The position numbers and the translations under genes are program-made. 64,000 nt of DNA from Planctomonas psychrotolerans (GTDB taxonomy: Bacteria > Actinomycetota > Actinomycetes > Actinomycetales > Microbacteriaceae), in contig NZ_SJEV01000001.1 of the NCBI RefSeq assembly GCF_008642235.1, positions 1,612,001 through 1,676,000 on the forward strand, in the 5' to 3' direction. The notes under the pieces were generated by a model. The model had not been told where the DNA came from and made no database searches. It saw nothing but the letters and a program-made list of their open reading frames with translations. This document shows, one piece after another, positions 8,715 through 17,377 of this stretch. Each line of letters starts with the position of its first letter. The first letter of the stretch is position 1.

Positions 8715-9491
8715 GTGCTGACCGTGCCGGTGTCCGTGGTCATCCCGGTCAAGGACGACGCACGGCTGCTCGAGCGGTGTCTCGCCTCGCTCGCCGCGCA
8801 GACGGTACGGCCGCTCGAGATCCTGGTGGTCGACAACGGCAGTGCCGATGAGAGTGCGGATGTCGCCCGCCGTTTCGGAGCCACGGTGCTGACCGAGCGC
8901 GAGCCGGGGATCGCTGCGGCCAGCGGCACCGGTTACGACGCGGCCCGAGGCCGCATCCTCGCGCGCTGCGACGCCGATTCGATCCTCCCGGTCGACTGGT
9001 TGTCGCGCATCGCCGTGCGTTTCGCGGCCGACGAAGACCTGGCGGCGCTCACCGGTCCGGGCCGGTTCTACGGGCTGACGACGGCTCAGCGCCTCCTCGC
9101 CGACGTCCTCTATATGCGGGCGTACTTTGTGACGGTGGGCACGGCGCTCGGGCACCCACCGCTCTTCGGCTCCAATCTGGCTCTCCGCGCCGCCGACTGG
9201 CAGCGCGTGCGCGGCGAGGTCCACCGCCACGACCTCCTGATGCACGACGACATCGACCTCAGCGTGCACCTCGGACCGGTGCGACGCATCCGGTACGACC
9301 GGCGGCTGATCGTGGAGATCTCTGGGCGGCCGATCTCGGATCGCAGCGGCATGGGGCTGCGGATGCGGCGGGGTTTCCACTCCCTCTTCGCGCACTGGCC
9401 CGCCGAGTTCCCGCCGTCGCGTTACCTCCAGCGACTTCGCGCGAAGCGCTCTTCGGCCCGGGCCCCGCATTGCACCCGTCCTCCCGCGTAG
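8715..9491 (+). CDS. Family 2 glycosyltransferase
   Basis: 258 residues from a GTG start. The GT-A fold is marked by VSVVIPVKDDARLLERCL at the N-terminus, LVVDNGSADES near 44-54, and the metal-binding DxD-like CDADS near 92-96. There is no clear membrane segment, so it is probably a cytosolic or peripheral glycosyltransferase. The substrate cannot be inferred. It stands alone between the DUF3618 operon and the exporter gene. Confidence 0.85.
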   Translation: MLTVPVSVVIPVKDDARLLERCLASLAAQTVRPLEILVVDNGSADESADVARRFGATVLTEREPGIAAASGTGYDAARGRILARCDADSILPVDWLSRIAVRFAADEDLAALTGPGRFYGLTTAQRLLADVLYMRAYFVTVGTALGHPPLFGSNLALRAADWQRVRGEVHRHDLLMHDDIDLSVHLGPVRRIRYDRRLIVEISGRPISDRSGMGLRMRRGFHSLFAHWPAEFPPSRYLQRLRAKRSSARAPHCTRPPA

Positions 9492-9494
9492 GGT
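9489..9494 (+). promoter_or_regulatory. -10 box (TAGGGT) of the AI-2E family gene, leaderless
   Basis: TANNNT hexamer with exactly 6 nt to the ATG at 9501 and no Shine-Dalgarno sequence. It overlaps the end of the preceding glycosyltransferase gene. Confidence 0.5.
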
Positions 9495-9500
9495 CGCAGC

Positions 9501-10685
9501 ATGGCTCTCCCGGACACTTCGCAGCAGCGACCCACCGTTTCATCGATGATGACCGATCACCTCGGCCGCGTCGGTGTGCGCAGTGGGCAGATTCTGCTCG
9601 CCCTCATCCTCGCGACCGTGGTCGTATACGCGCTCATCCAGCTCAAGCTCGTCGTGATCCCGATCCTGATCGCGTTGATCGTCGCTGCGGCGGTGGGCCC
9701 CGTCGTCAACTGGCTCATCCGCCACCGCTTTCCGCCGGCGCTTGCGACTGCGCTCGTGATGATCTCCGGTGTCGCGATCTTCGGTGGGGTCCTCACGCTC
9801 ATCGTGTTCGCCGTGCGGAACCAGTGGGGCGAACTCATCGAGTCCGCCTCCGAGGGCGTCGATCAGTTGATCGGATGGGCGAGCGACCTGCCCATCCCGG
9901 TCGATGCGGCCCAGATCCAGGAGGCGCGGGACGCGGCGATCGACTTCGTCACGAGCAGCCAGTTCGGCTCCGGAGCGCTCGCGGGCGTGTCGGTCGCGAC
10001 TCAGCTGGTGACGGGGCTGCTGCTCGTGCTGGTCATCCTGTTCTTCTTCCTGAAGGACGGCGGCGCCATGTGGCGCTTCTTCCTGCGGCCCTTCCCGGGC
10101 TACCAGCAGAAGCGGGGGGAGCGCATCGGACACACCTCGCTCACCACCCTCGGTGGCTACGTGCGGGGCACCGCGATCATCGCGCTCGTCGATGCCGTGG
10201 GTATCTACATCGGTCTGCTGATCCTGCAGGTGCCGCTCGCCCTTCCGCTTGCGGTCGTCGTATTCATCGGTGCATTCATCCCGCTGATCGGAGCCACGCT
10301 GGCCGGTGTGCTCGCTGCACTCGTCGCCCTGGTGGCGAACGGTCCGACGACGGCCCTCTGGGTCGTGGTCGTCATCATCATCGTCAACCAGCTCGAGGGG
10401 AACCTGCTGCAGCCGATCGTCATGGCGCAGTCCCTCAAGCTGCACCCGCTCGTCGTCCTGTTCGCGCTGACGGCGGGTACTATTCTCGGCGGCATCATCG
10501 GAGCCGTGCTGTCGGTGCCGCTGGCCGCCGTGACCTGGGCGATCATCAAGGTGTGGAACAGGCCGGAGGACCGGGCCACGAGTCCCGAACTCGAGTCGAA
10601 TCCGGATCCGGGTCCGGAGACTCCCGTGCTGCAGCCGACGCCGCGAGGCCGCCGCGGCCGTGCGACGCAGGCGCTGCGCCGCTGA
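9501..10685 (+). CDS. AI-2E family transporter (PerM/YdiK type)
   Basis: 394 residues with about eight membrane helices. The C-terminal half carries the family's conserved region, including QLEGNLLQPIVMAQSL and HPLVVLFALTAGTILGGIIG. PF01594 proteins are membrane exporters; the name comes from TqsA, but most members have unknown substrates and some act in ion or stress homeostasis. The last ~35 residues are polar and probably disordered. The gene appears leaderless and is followed by a hairpin at 10706-10745. Confidence 0.88.
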   Translation: MALPDTSQQRPTVSSMMTDHLGRVGVRSGQILLALILATVVVYALIQLKLVVIPILIALIVAAAVGPVVNWLIRHRFPPALATALVMISGVAIFGGVLTLIVFAVRNQWGELIESASEGVDQLIGWASDLPIPVDAAQIQEARDAAIDFVTSSQFGSGALAGVSVATQLVTGLLLVLVILFFFLKDGGAMWRFFLRPFPGYQQKRGERIGHTSLTTLGGYVRGTAIIALVDAVGIYIGLLILQVPLALPLAVVVFIGAFIPLIGATLAGVLAALVALVANGPTTALWVVVVIIIVNQLEGNLLQPIVMAQSLKLHPLVVLFALTAGTILGGIIGAVLSVPLAAVTWAIIKVWNRPEDRATSPELESNPDPGPETPVLQPTPRGRRGRATQALRR

Positions 10686-10705
10686 TCCGTTCCGTCGAGC
10701 ATTCG

Positions 10706-10745
10706 CCGAGAGGCCGGGAAACCTACGGGTTTCACGGCCTCTCGG
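10706..10745 (+). terminator. Terminator hairpin after the AI-2E family gene
   Basis: 18-bp arms (CCGAGAGGCCGGGAAACC and its complement with one mismatch) around a short loop, 20 bases after the stop. Confidence 0.75.
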
Positions 10746-10788
10746 CGTTTCCCGGGGCCGAGCTGCCGCTCCGGGTGTCGAACAGATG

Positions 10789-10821
10789 AAAAACGTCCCG
10801 GCGCGTGGAGCGCCGGGACGT
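10789..10821 (-). terminator. Intrinsic terminator of the tRNA operon
   Basis: A perfect 11-bp stem (10793-10803 with 10811-10821) and a 7-nt loop are followed on the reverse strand by a run of five T. It lies 15 bases beyond the tRNA-Phe 3' end. Confidence 0.88.
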
Positions 10822-10835
10822 AAGGGTGAGGTGTG

Positions 10836-10908
10836 TGGCTGGACGCGGCATCGATCCGCGGACCTTTCGATTTTCAGTCGAACGCTCTACCAACTGAGCT
10901 ACCCAGCC
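10836..10908 (-). tRNA. tRNA-Phe (GAA)
   Basis: 73-nt cloverleaf: acceptor GGCTGGG pairs with TCCAGCC, D-arm AGCTCAGTTGGTAGAGC, anticodon loop CTGAAAA giving GAA. The 3' CCA is not encoded. Last of three reverse-strand tRNAs before an intrinsic terminator. Confidence 0.95.
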
Positions 10909-11005
10909 AGAGAATGCGTGACCCGGACGGGCGGTGCATCCTCTAAGGAAAAGAGCCCTTCCTCTCGAAAGGCCATGCCTCACCAGAAAAACGGGCTCTT
11001 CCTTG

Positions 11006-11079
11006 CGACCCTGACCGGACTTGAACCGGCGACCTCCGCCGTGACAGGGCGGCGCGCTAACCAACTGCGCTACAGGGCC
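11006..11079 (-). tRNA. tRNA-Asp (GTC)
   Basis: 74-nt cloverleaf: acceptor GGCCCTG/CAGGGTC, D-arm AGCGCAGTTGGTTAGCGC, anticodon stem CCGCC with loop CTGTCAC giving GTC, T-arm GCCGGTTCAAGTCCGGT. CCA is not encoded. Middle gene of the cluster. Confidence 0.95.
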
Positions 11080-11120
11080 TCGATATGGAAACCAAGTGCA
11101 TATTAAATTGTATTGGTGCG

Positions 11121-11193
11121 TGACCCCAACGGGATTCGAACCCGTGTTAACGCCGTGAAAGGGCGCCGTCCTAGGCCACTAAACGATGGGGCC
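11121..11193 (-). tRNA. tRNA-Glu (TTC)
   Basis: 73-nt cloverleaf: acceptor GGCCCCA/TGGGGTC, anticodon stem CGCCC with loop TTTCAC giving TTC, T-arm ACGGGTTCGAATCCCGT. First gene of the Glu-Asp-Phe operon, an order common in actinobacteria. Confidence 0.95.
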
Positions 11194-11555
11194 GTGATGG
11201 CTAGACATCATTGCTACCGAGGCAAAAGCATACGGGTGCGCGCAGGTTTTGCCAAACCGACGCCGTCGGAGACCGATCCGGCCCTCGGAGAGCGCGACGA
11301 ATCGCGGCGGAACGGGCGCAATATAGACCCCTCGACGGCTCGGATCGGCCATCCGATTCCGCCTCGCAGCGGGACGTGCACGGGTCTCGGCGCGGGGTCG
11401 GATCAACAAAAATGGTCGGAAATCGGCGTTCGCTTGTTACTGTGGGATGCGTCGCCTCGGCGACACCCGGTCGGCGCGCCCCGAAAATGGGGGCGACAAC
11501 TGTTATCAAAGTGTGCTCGAATGTCGAGTACCAACTCCTGAGGAGCCATATACCC
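11194..11555. other. Intergenic region between the tRNA operon and the M23 hydrolase
   Basis: No gene is supported in about 360 bases. It must contain the leftward tRNA promoter (a TATGCT-like hexamer on the reverse strand near 11225-11230) and the rightward hydrolase promoter. The stretch around 11500-11520 (ACAACTGTTATCAAAGTGTG) is AT-richer than its surroundings and is the best promoter candidate for the hydrolase. Confidence 0.4.
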
Positions 11556-12887
11556 ATGCACAGCGACACGCCGGGCGAGGCGCCACGCCACGTTCCTTCG
11601 TGGTCGCGTCGTGGCTGGTCGGCTGTCGTCGCCGGAGTCGCATCCGTCGCCCTCGTGCTCGGTGGTGCCATCGCTCCCGCCTCCGCTGACGAGTACCCCT
11701 CGTGGCAAGAGGTGCAGGAGGCGATGACCAGCAAATCCGCTCAGGCCGCCCTGGTGAGCCAGGTGCAGGCCGACCTCGCCGCGCTGAAGACCGAGGTGGC
11801 GGATGCCACCGCCCTGGTCGAACAGCGCGGGCAGGATTACCGCGAAGCGCAGCAGGCCGTCGACGACAAGTCGTTCGAGGCGAGCGAGCTGCAGCGGCAG
11901 GCCGACGAAGCCGCCGCCTCCGCCGGCGACTCGAAGGAGCAGGCCGGGATGCTCGCGGCTCAGCTCGCCCGCACCGCGGGTAGTGACCTGAGCGGCAACC
12001 TCTTCATGAGCGGGAGTCGCGGCGCCGACGACCTGCTCTACCAGCTCGGTGCGATGAGCAAGCTCACCGAGAAGACCGACCGCATCTACGCGAACGCGGT
12101 GCAGGACCAGAACACGGCCCAGGCGCTGGGCGACCAGGCCGTCGTGGCGAAGGACCAGCTGGCGGCTCTCGCCAGCGCAGCCCAGGAAGCGCTCGACGCC
12201 TCCGTGGCAGCGCAGACGGCGCTGGAAGCCAAGCAGGCGGAACAGGAACAGCACCAGCTCGACCTCGAGGCCCAGCTCCGCGTGCTCACCGATCAGGCCT
12301 CGGTCACCGAGGCGCAGTACCAAGTGGGGGAGCGCAAGCGCGCCGAAGAGCTCGCGCGACAGGAGGCGCTCCGCCAGCTGGCCGCCGCATCCTCCGCAGC
12401 CTCGGGCGTCTCCGGTCCGGTTTCTCCTCCCGGAGCCGTGAGCGCGGCCGGCTGGGCCGCCCCCCTGGGCGGAGCATTCTCGAGCGGCATCTACGGCAAT
12501 CGCTTCCACCCGATCTACAAGCGCTACATCTTCCACGCCGGCGAGGACCTCGTTTCGGGCAGTACCTGCGGCGCACCCCTGTACGCGGCGGCCGCCGGAA
12601 CGGTGACCTACTCCGGCCTCAACGGCGGCGTGCGGTCGGGATACGGCTACTACATCAGCATCGACCACGGCAACGGCCTGTCGACCGCCTACGGTCACAT
12701 CATGCCGGGCGGACTCCTCGTGGGCGTCGGCCAGCAGGTTTCGGCCGGGCAGAACATCGCCCTTGCGGGAACCAGCGGCGGATCCACCGGGTGCCACCTG
12801 CACTTCGAGGTCCGGATCAACGGTTCCTCGATCGACCCGGTGCCCTTCATGGGTACGCGCGGCGTGCGGATCACGTCGACCCGCTGA
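11556..12887 (+). CDS. Secreted coiled-coil M23 (LytM) peptidase
   Basis: 443 residues from the ATG preceded by AGGAG. A signal peptide ends near ASADEYPSW. A long coiled coil spans about 55-270. The LytM domain (about 305-443) has the zinc ligands H327 and D331 (HAGED) and the H414-L-H416 motif (HLHFEV). Such enzymes cut peptidoglycan cross-bridges, and the coiled coil often regulates them, as in EnvC-type proteins. The next gene encodes a paralogue with the same coiled-coil half but an NlpC/P60 domain, suggesting a paired role in wall remodelling or division. Confidence 0.92.
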   Translation: MHSDTPGEAPRHVPSWSRRGWSAVVAGVASVALVLGGAIAPASADEYPSWQEVQEAMTSKSAQAALVSQVQADLAALKTEVADATALVEQRGQDYREAQQAVDDKSFEASELQRQADEAAASAGDSKEQAGMLAAQLARTAGSDLSGNLFMSGSRGADDLLYQLGAMSKLTEKTDRIYANAVQDQNTAQALGDQAVVAKDQLAALASAAQEALDASVAAQTALEAKQAEQEQHQLDLEAQLRVLTDQASVTEAQYQVGERKRAEELARQEALRQLAAASSAASGVSGPVSPPGAVSAAGWAAPLGGAFSSGIYGNRFHPIYKRYIFHAGEDLVSGSTCGAPLYAAAAGTVTYSGLNGGVRSGYGYYISIDHGNGLSTAYGHIMPGGLLVGVGQQVSAGQNIALAGTSGGSTGCHLHFEVRINGSSIDPVPFMGTRGVRITSTR

Positions 12888-12890
12888 CGC

Positions 12891-14354
12891 ATGAATTCGT
12901 CCCGTCCCGCGATCTTCGCCGCCTCCGTGCTGTCGGTGGGCGCGCTGGCGGCCGTGGGTGGCGTGGTGGCCCCGGCGCTGGCAGCCCCGGACTATCCGTC
13001 CTGGGGAGACGTGCAGGATGCCAAGAACTCGGAAGAAGCGACGCGAGCGTCCGTCGCCGAGGTCACCGGGCTTCTGGTCGGCCTGCAGCAGGCCGCCGAC
13101 GCGTCGGGTATCGAAGCGCTGAAGAAGGGCGAGCTGTACGCCCAGGCGAGCGTCGCCCTCGACGAGGCCGCACTTCGACTGGACACGCTCACGGAGCAGG
13201 CCGAGGTCGCCACCGACCGCGCGGTCACCTCTCGGATGCGCGCCGGTCTGCTCGCGTCACACCTCGCCCGCTCCGGTGGTGCCGACATGTCATTGCAGCT
13301 GCTGCTCAATTCGGCCGACGCCGATGACATGCTCTACTCGCTGAGTGCGGCGAGCAAGCTCTCCGAGTCGAACCAGGCGACCTACGCCGAGGCGCTCGCC
13401 GACACGAACACGGCGCGATCGCTGGGCGATCAGGCATCCATAGCGAGGGAAGAGCTCGAGGAGCTCGCCGAACAGGCGGAGCGCACCCTGGCCGAGGCGG
13501 ATGACGCAGCCCGTACCGCTGAGGCGGCTCTCGCCGAGCAGAGCCGCAACCGCGACGAGCTTCTCGCCCAGCTCGCCCTGCTGAAGGACACGACCGCAGA
13601 GGTCGAGGGCGCCTACATCGAGAGTCTGACCCGACCGCCCGTCGTCGTGCCGGAGGAGGACGGATCCGCGTCCGGCGGGACCGCGCCGCTCGATGCGGCG
13701 ACGGAGCCCGTTCCGGCTGCACCCGCCGCACCCGCTGCCCCTTCTTCGCCGCCCGTTCCGCGACCCGCGGCGCCCGCGCCGGCTGCTCCTTCCGCTCCGC
13801 GACCCGCGGCTCCGGCTGCTCCCGCGCCAGCTCCGGCACCCGCTCCCGCACCTGCTCCTGCGCCCGTTGCACCGGCACCGGCGCCCGTCCCTCCTGCCCC
13901 GGCGCCAGCGCCCGTCGCACCCCCTCCTGCTCCGGCGCCCGCGCCTGTCGCGCCGCCCGTCGTCCAGCCGAATCCGGGTATTGCGCAGGGCGCTATCGAC
14001 TTCGCCCGCCGCCAGATCGGTCTGCCGTATCAGCTCGGTGGAGCGGGCCCGAACACCTGGGACTGCTCCGGGCTCATGATGAAGGCGTTCGGGAGTGTCG
14101 GGATCTACATCGGCACGCACTCGGTGACCAACCAGTACAACACCCTGAAAGCGCAGGGCAAGCTCGTGCCGTTCAGTCAGCGTCAGCCCGGCGACATCAT
14201 CTTCTGGGGATCGCTCAACGGTTCCAAGTACCACGACGCGATCTACATCGGAGGCAACTCGATCATCGCTGCGCCCAAGCCGGGCGACTTCGTGAAGCAG
14301 CAGTCGCTCTGGGGCAGCGACATCGTCCCCTACGTCGGTCGCCCCGCCGGCTGA
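12891..14354 (+). CDS. Secreted coiled-coil NlpC/P60 peptidoglycan hydrolase
   Basis: 487 residues. Signal peptide to about residue 31, then DYPSWGDVQDA, matching the upstream paralogue's mature start, and a coiled coil (about 45-240). A Pro/Ala-rich linker (about 265-365) leads to an NlpC/P60 domain with catalytic C392 (WDCSGL) and H448 (YHDAIYIG). The architecture matches RipA/RipC-type D,L-endopeptidases used in cell separation. It starts 3 bases after the previous stop, so the two are probably cotranscribed. Confidence 0.92.
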   Translation: MNSSRPAIFAASVLSVGALAAVGGVVAPALAAPDYPSWGDVQDAKNSEEATRASVAEVTGLLVGLQQAADASGIEALKKGELYAQASVALDEAALRLDTLTEQAEVATDRAVTSRMRAGLLASHLARSGGADMSLQLLLNSADADDMLYSLSAASKLSESNQATYAEALADTNTARSLGDQASIAREELEELAEQAERTLAEADDAARTAEAALAEQSRNRDELLAQLALLKDTTAEVEGAYIESLTRPPVVVPEEDGSASGGTAPLDAATEPVPAAPAAPAAPSSPPVPRPAAPAPAAPSAPRPAAPAAPAPAPAPAPAPAPAPVAPAPAPVPPAPAPAPVAPPPAPAPAPVAPPVVQPNPGIAQGAIDFARRQIGLPYQLGGAGPNTWDCSGLMMKAFGSVGIYIGTHSVTNQYNTLKAQGKLVPFSQRQPGDIIFWGSLNGSKYHDAIYIGGNSIIAAPKPGDFVKQQSLWGSDIVPYVGRPAG

Positions 14355-14611
14355 TCCGCCCCACCTGCGCCCCCTCGGTCCTTGCGGCCGTCGAAGGGGC
14401 GCACGGACCCGCTCCCTGACCCCAACACGGTCCTGAGCCTGTCGAAGGGCCGCACCCGTACGGTCCCTGAGCCTGTCGAAGGGACGCCGCCCCAACATGG
14501 TCCCTGAGCCTGTCGAAGGGACGCCGCCCCAACATGGTCCCTGTGCCTGTCGAAGGGACGCCACCCAACGGTCCCTGAGCTTGTCGAAGGGACGCAACGG
14601 GTTGCGGTCGT

Positions 14612-14704
14612 GTGGGGGTGCGGAGGTGGCGTGCTGGGGCTCCGCCCATAGATGCCCACCGACCCCCGAGCCCCACCACGCCACCTCCGCCCCCGACTCC
14701 TCGG
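14612..14704. repeat. 93-bp inverted repeat, left copy
   Basis: By hand alignment this is the exact reverse complement of 17027-17119. Weaker similarity, including one REP motif, extends it to about 14571-14722. Each copy is itself a large hairpin: GCGGAGGTGGCGTG (14620-14633) pairs with 14677-14690, and TGGGGCTC with 14668-14675. Confidence 0.9.
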
Positions 14705-14810
14705 ATCACGCCCGGTTCACGGGTGCACGGGAAACTTGAGAGGGCACGGTCCCTGAGCCGTTCACGATCCCTGAGCTCGTCGAAGGGACGCTAGCCGACC
14801 GCGCCCCTTC

Positions 14811-15092
14811 GCTTCGACAGGCTCAGCGACCGTGACTCGAGATCGCGACGTCCGCTGCGGTCCCTGAGCCTGTCGAAGGGACACAATCGAAGGGGACGTA
14901 ACGCGCACGGTCCCTGAGCTTGTCGAAGGGACGCATGCGCACGGTCCCGCCGCTTCGACAGGCTCAGCGACCGTGACTCGAGATCGCGACGTCCGCTGCG
15001 GTCCCTGAGCCTGTCGAAGGGACACGACCGAGCGGACGCAAGGCTCACGGTCCCTGAGCTTGTCGAAGGGACGCTGGCAGCGCGGTCCCGCC
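14811..15092. repeat. Tandem duplication of a 141-bp unit within the left REP array
   Basis: Units 14811-14951 and 14952-15092 start with the same ~74 bases (GCTTCGACAGGCTCAGCGAC onward) and share REP motifs at the same offsets. The middle parts have diverged. A third, partial unit begins at 15093 and runs into the end of the HNH gene. Confidence 0.8.
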
Positions 15093-15104
15093 ACCTCGAC
15101 AGGC

Positions 15105-16601
15105 TCAGGGACCGTGGCTACCGACGCGACTCCCCCGGTGTGGGAGCTGGTCGGGTGGGGTGTCGAGTCGGTCGAGGAGTCGGGTGCGGGACTTGGTGGC
15201 GGGTCGCCACTTTCCGAAGTACTCGATCCATGGTGGCGGCTTCACTTCGGGGACACCGTGTCGCATCCGGATCTGCCACTGGGAGGTGTCGATGGTGCGG
15301 TGATGGAACCAGCACAACAGCACACCGTTGTCCGGATGCGTGGGCCCGCCGTCCCGGTCAGGGATCACGTGGTGGATCTCGCACCATCCGGCGGGGATGG
15401 TGCAGCCGGGGATGACGCACCCGCCGTCTCGGAGGGAGATCGCGCGTCGTTGCTGTGGGGTGAAACAGCGCTCCGGTGAACCCAACTGCACGATCCGCCC
15501 CTCACTCGTGAGGACGACCTTTTGGATGCCACCGGTGCATACCATCTGCCGTACCGTGCGCATCGATACCGGGCCCTCGACGCGGTCGGACCAGCCGGCA
15601 CCTCGGTTCGCTTCTAGGTCCTCCGCCCGGACCGATACCAGGACGGTGGGTGCGGCACCACCGATCTCGGGTGCCTGGCCACTTCTCGCCATGGCGTCGA
15701 TGATCGCGACGAAGATGTCATGCCGCTGCTGAGCGGGCGTCCGTGGGTCTTTGCCGCCTTCCGCTTCCGCGGCTGCCCGCTCTTCTTCGGTCATGAACGC
15801 GGGTGCGGTGGTCGGGGTCAGGTACGCGTCGAACAGAGTCTTCACCCGACCTCCGGCTTCCGTCATGAGCCGGAACGAGCCATGCAGCAGCCCGTTGCGT
15901 TCTGGGCCGAACCGGAAGTCCCGCACCGCCATCGCCCGGTCCTCTGCCGGATCGAGACCGTCCGGGTCGAGCTTCGCCTGCCACACCCCCACCATCACCC
16001 GAAGCGAGTCCGCTGACGCAGGCACAGTCGAGTCAGGGCCCGTGCCGCTTGCCGCGGCGACCAACTCGGTCTCCGCTTTCCTCAGCTCGTCGAGAGAGCC
16101 GTGGGCGAGGAGCGGTGTGAGGCCCTTGGTGATGACCGTGGCGGCGTCGATGCCGATCCGGCCGTCCTCGACCGCGCCAGCGACGAGATCGAACCGGGCG
16201 TGCGTGCGGTCGCCACCCGGGAACGGGTCGCGACGAACGTCATTGGCGAGCACCACCCGGCGGCGGGCCGTGGTCCCTGCGACCTGAGTGAGCTGCTCGA
16301 TCAGATCCGCCGGGGTGCGGCAGCCGCGGGACACAGCCAGCCCACGCGCGCCCCGGGACGGACGGGAACGGTCAGCGATCTCTCCCGCCAAAGTCACACG
16401 TAGAGCGTCGACGCGGCGCCCGAGACGCTCGACCTCGGTCATCAACGCGACGGTCTGTTCGTCCGAGAGGTTGGGAGTCGTCGCGCATGGGAGACCGGTC
16501 GCGCATGCGTCCGTGAGGTAACGCAGCAACGCGATCGGGTCACCGTCAGCGGGCGGCGGTGGCGGGCCCTCTCTCAGCTCCGGTGCGGTCGGGATGTTCA
16601 T
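15105..16601 (-). CDS. DUF222 / HNH endonuclease (13E12-type)
   Basis: 498 residues. An N-terminal helical DUF222 domain (about 40-330) precedes a C-terminal HNH nuclease with zinc-knuckle cysteines and histidines (CVIPGCTIP, CEIHHVIPDRDGG, DNGVLLCWFHH). This architecture is the actinobacterial 13E12 repeat family, multicopy and often near repeats; its physiological role is not established. The gene lies between REP-like arrays and a 93-bp inverted repeat 400-425 bp from each end. Its stop codon is the TGA inside a REP motif, giving a C-terminal SHGP. I infer that gene plus repeats form a small mobile or formerly mobile unit. Confidence 0.92.
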   Translation of the reverse strand: MNIPTAPELREGPPPPPADGDPIALLRYLTDACATGLPCATTPNLSDEQTVALMTEVERLGRRVDALRVTLAGEIADRSRPSRGARGLAVSRGCRTPADLIEQLTQVAGTTARRRVVLANDVRRDPFPGGDRTHARFDLVAGAVEDGRIGIDAATVITKGLTPLLAHGSLDELRKAETELVAAASGTGPDSTVPASADSLRVMVGVWQAKLDPDGLDPAEDRAMAVRDFRFGPERNGLLHGSFRLMTEAGGRVKTLFDAYLTPTTAPAFMTEEERAAAEAEGGKDPRTPAQQRHDIFVAIIDAMARSGQAPEIGGAAPTVLVSVRAEDLEANRGAGWSDRVEGPVSMRTVRQMVCTGGIQKVVLTSEGRIVQLGSPERCFTPQQRRAISLRDGGCVIPGCTIPAGWCEIHHVIPDRDGGPTHPDNGVLLCWFHHRTIDTSQWQIRMRHGVPEVKPPPWIEYFGKWRPATKSRTRLLDRLDTPPDQLPHRGSRVGSHGP

Positions 16602-16689
16602 GGATCAAGGTTCCAAAGCACCCCCGACACTGGTATCGAACTTCTGGGGATAACCATGGTCTGTGGAGGAGAGGTACCCGCGCCTGCCC

Positions 16690-17165
16690 GGTTGCGTCCC
16701 TTCGATGGGCTCGGGGACCGTACGGTTACGTCCCTTCGACAAGCTCAGGGACCGTGCGGTTGCGTCCCTTCGACGGGCTCAGGGACCGTGGGGTTGTGTC
16801 CCTTCGACGGGCTCGGGGACCGTACGGGTGTATCCCTTCGACGGGCTCAGGGACCGTGGGGGAGTCCCTTTGATGGGCTCGAAACCGCGGGGGTGTCCCT
16901 TCGACGGGCTCCGGACAGTGGGGGTGTCCCTCGACAGGCCCGGGGACCGTACGGGTGTATCCCTTCGACGGGCTTAAGGACCGTGGCCTCGTGAGTCACC
17001 CGTCCACGCCGGGAACCGGGCGTCGCCCGAGGAGTCGGGGGCGGAGGTGGCGTGGTGGGGCTCGGGGGTCGGTGGGCATCTATGGGCGGAGCCCCAGCAC
17101 GCCACCTCCGCACCCCCACGCGACCGGACCGTTGCGTCCCTTCGACGAGCTCAGGGACCGCGTTG
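16690..17165. repeat. REP-like array, right side of the HNH element
   Basis: About ten copies of the motif in the form TCCCTTCGACGGGCTCAGGG, the reverse complement of the main form on the left side, spaced about 31-35 bp; some near 16865 and 16927 are degenerate. Together with 16602-16689 and 17166-17377 this ~775-base stretch has no supported gene. Confidence 0.85.
17027..17119. repeat. 93-bp inverted repeat, right copy
   Basis: Exact reverse complement of 14612-14704, including the internal imperfect palindrome (17041-17054 with 17098-17111). It lies 425 bp upstream of the HNH start, nearly symmetric with the left copy. Confidence 0.9.
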
Positions 17166-17377
17166 GGACAAAGTGGCGCAAACTCGTGACGGGCTTGGGG
17201 ACCGTCGGGTGGCATCCGCGCCCGAACGAGGCGAAACACCCGGCACCGTGACCTTCGGTGATCGCTTCGGTGCTCAATCGCCGACCCATCGGGCGGTTGA
17301 GTGCGCACTGACCGGAGCGAACTGCACGACCAAGCGCGCGCGGCCAACACTGCGACCAGCAGCGCGGGGGAGGGCGC

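Larger units (their letters stand above)
14431..15104. repeat. REP-like array, left side of the HNH element
   Basis: About 14 copies of a ~22-bp motif (GTCCCTGAGCYTGTCGAAGG), mostly in this orientation with a few inverted (near 14808, 14945, 15090). Each copy has GTCCCT...AGGGAC arms that can form a short hairpin. No coding potential is convincing between 14355 and 15104. The right-hand array beyond the HNH gene has the motif mainly in the opposite orientation. Confidence 0.85.

Noticed and set aside
14431-17165. CRISPR-like repeat array around the HNH gene
   Set aside because: Units are imperfect, change orientation, have irregular intervals that are not unique spacers, and no cas gene is nearby. 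They fit REP-like elements.
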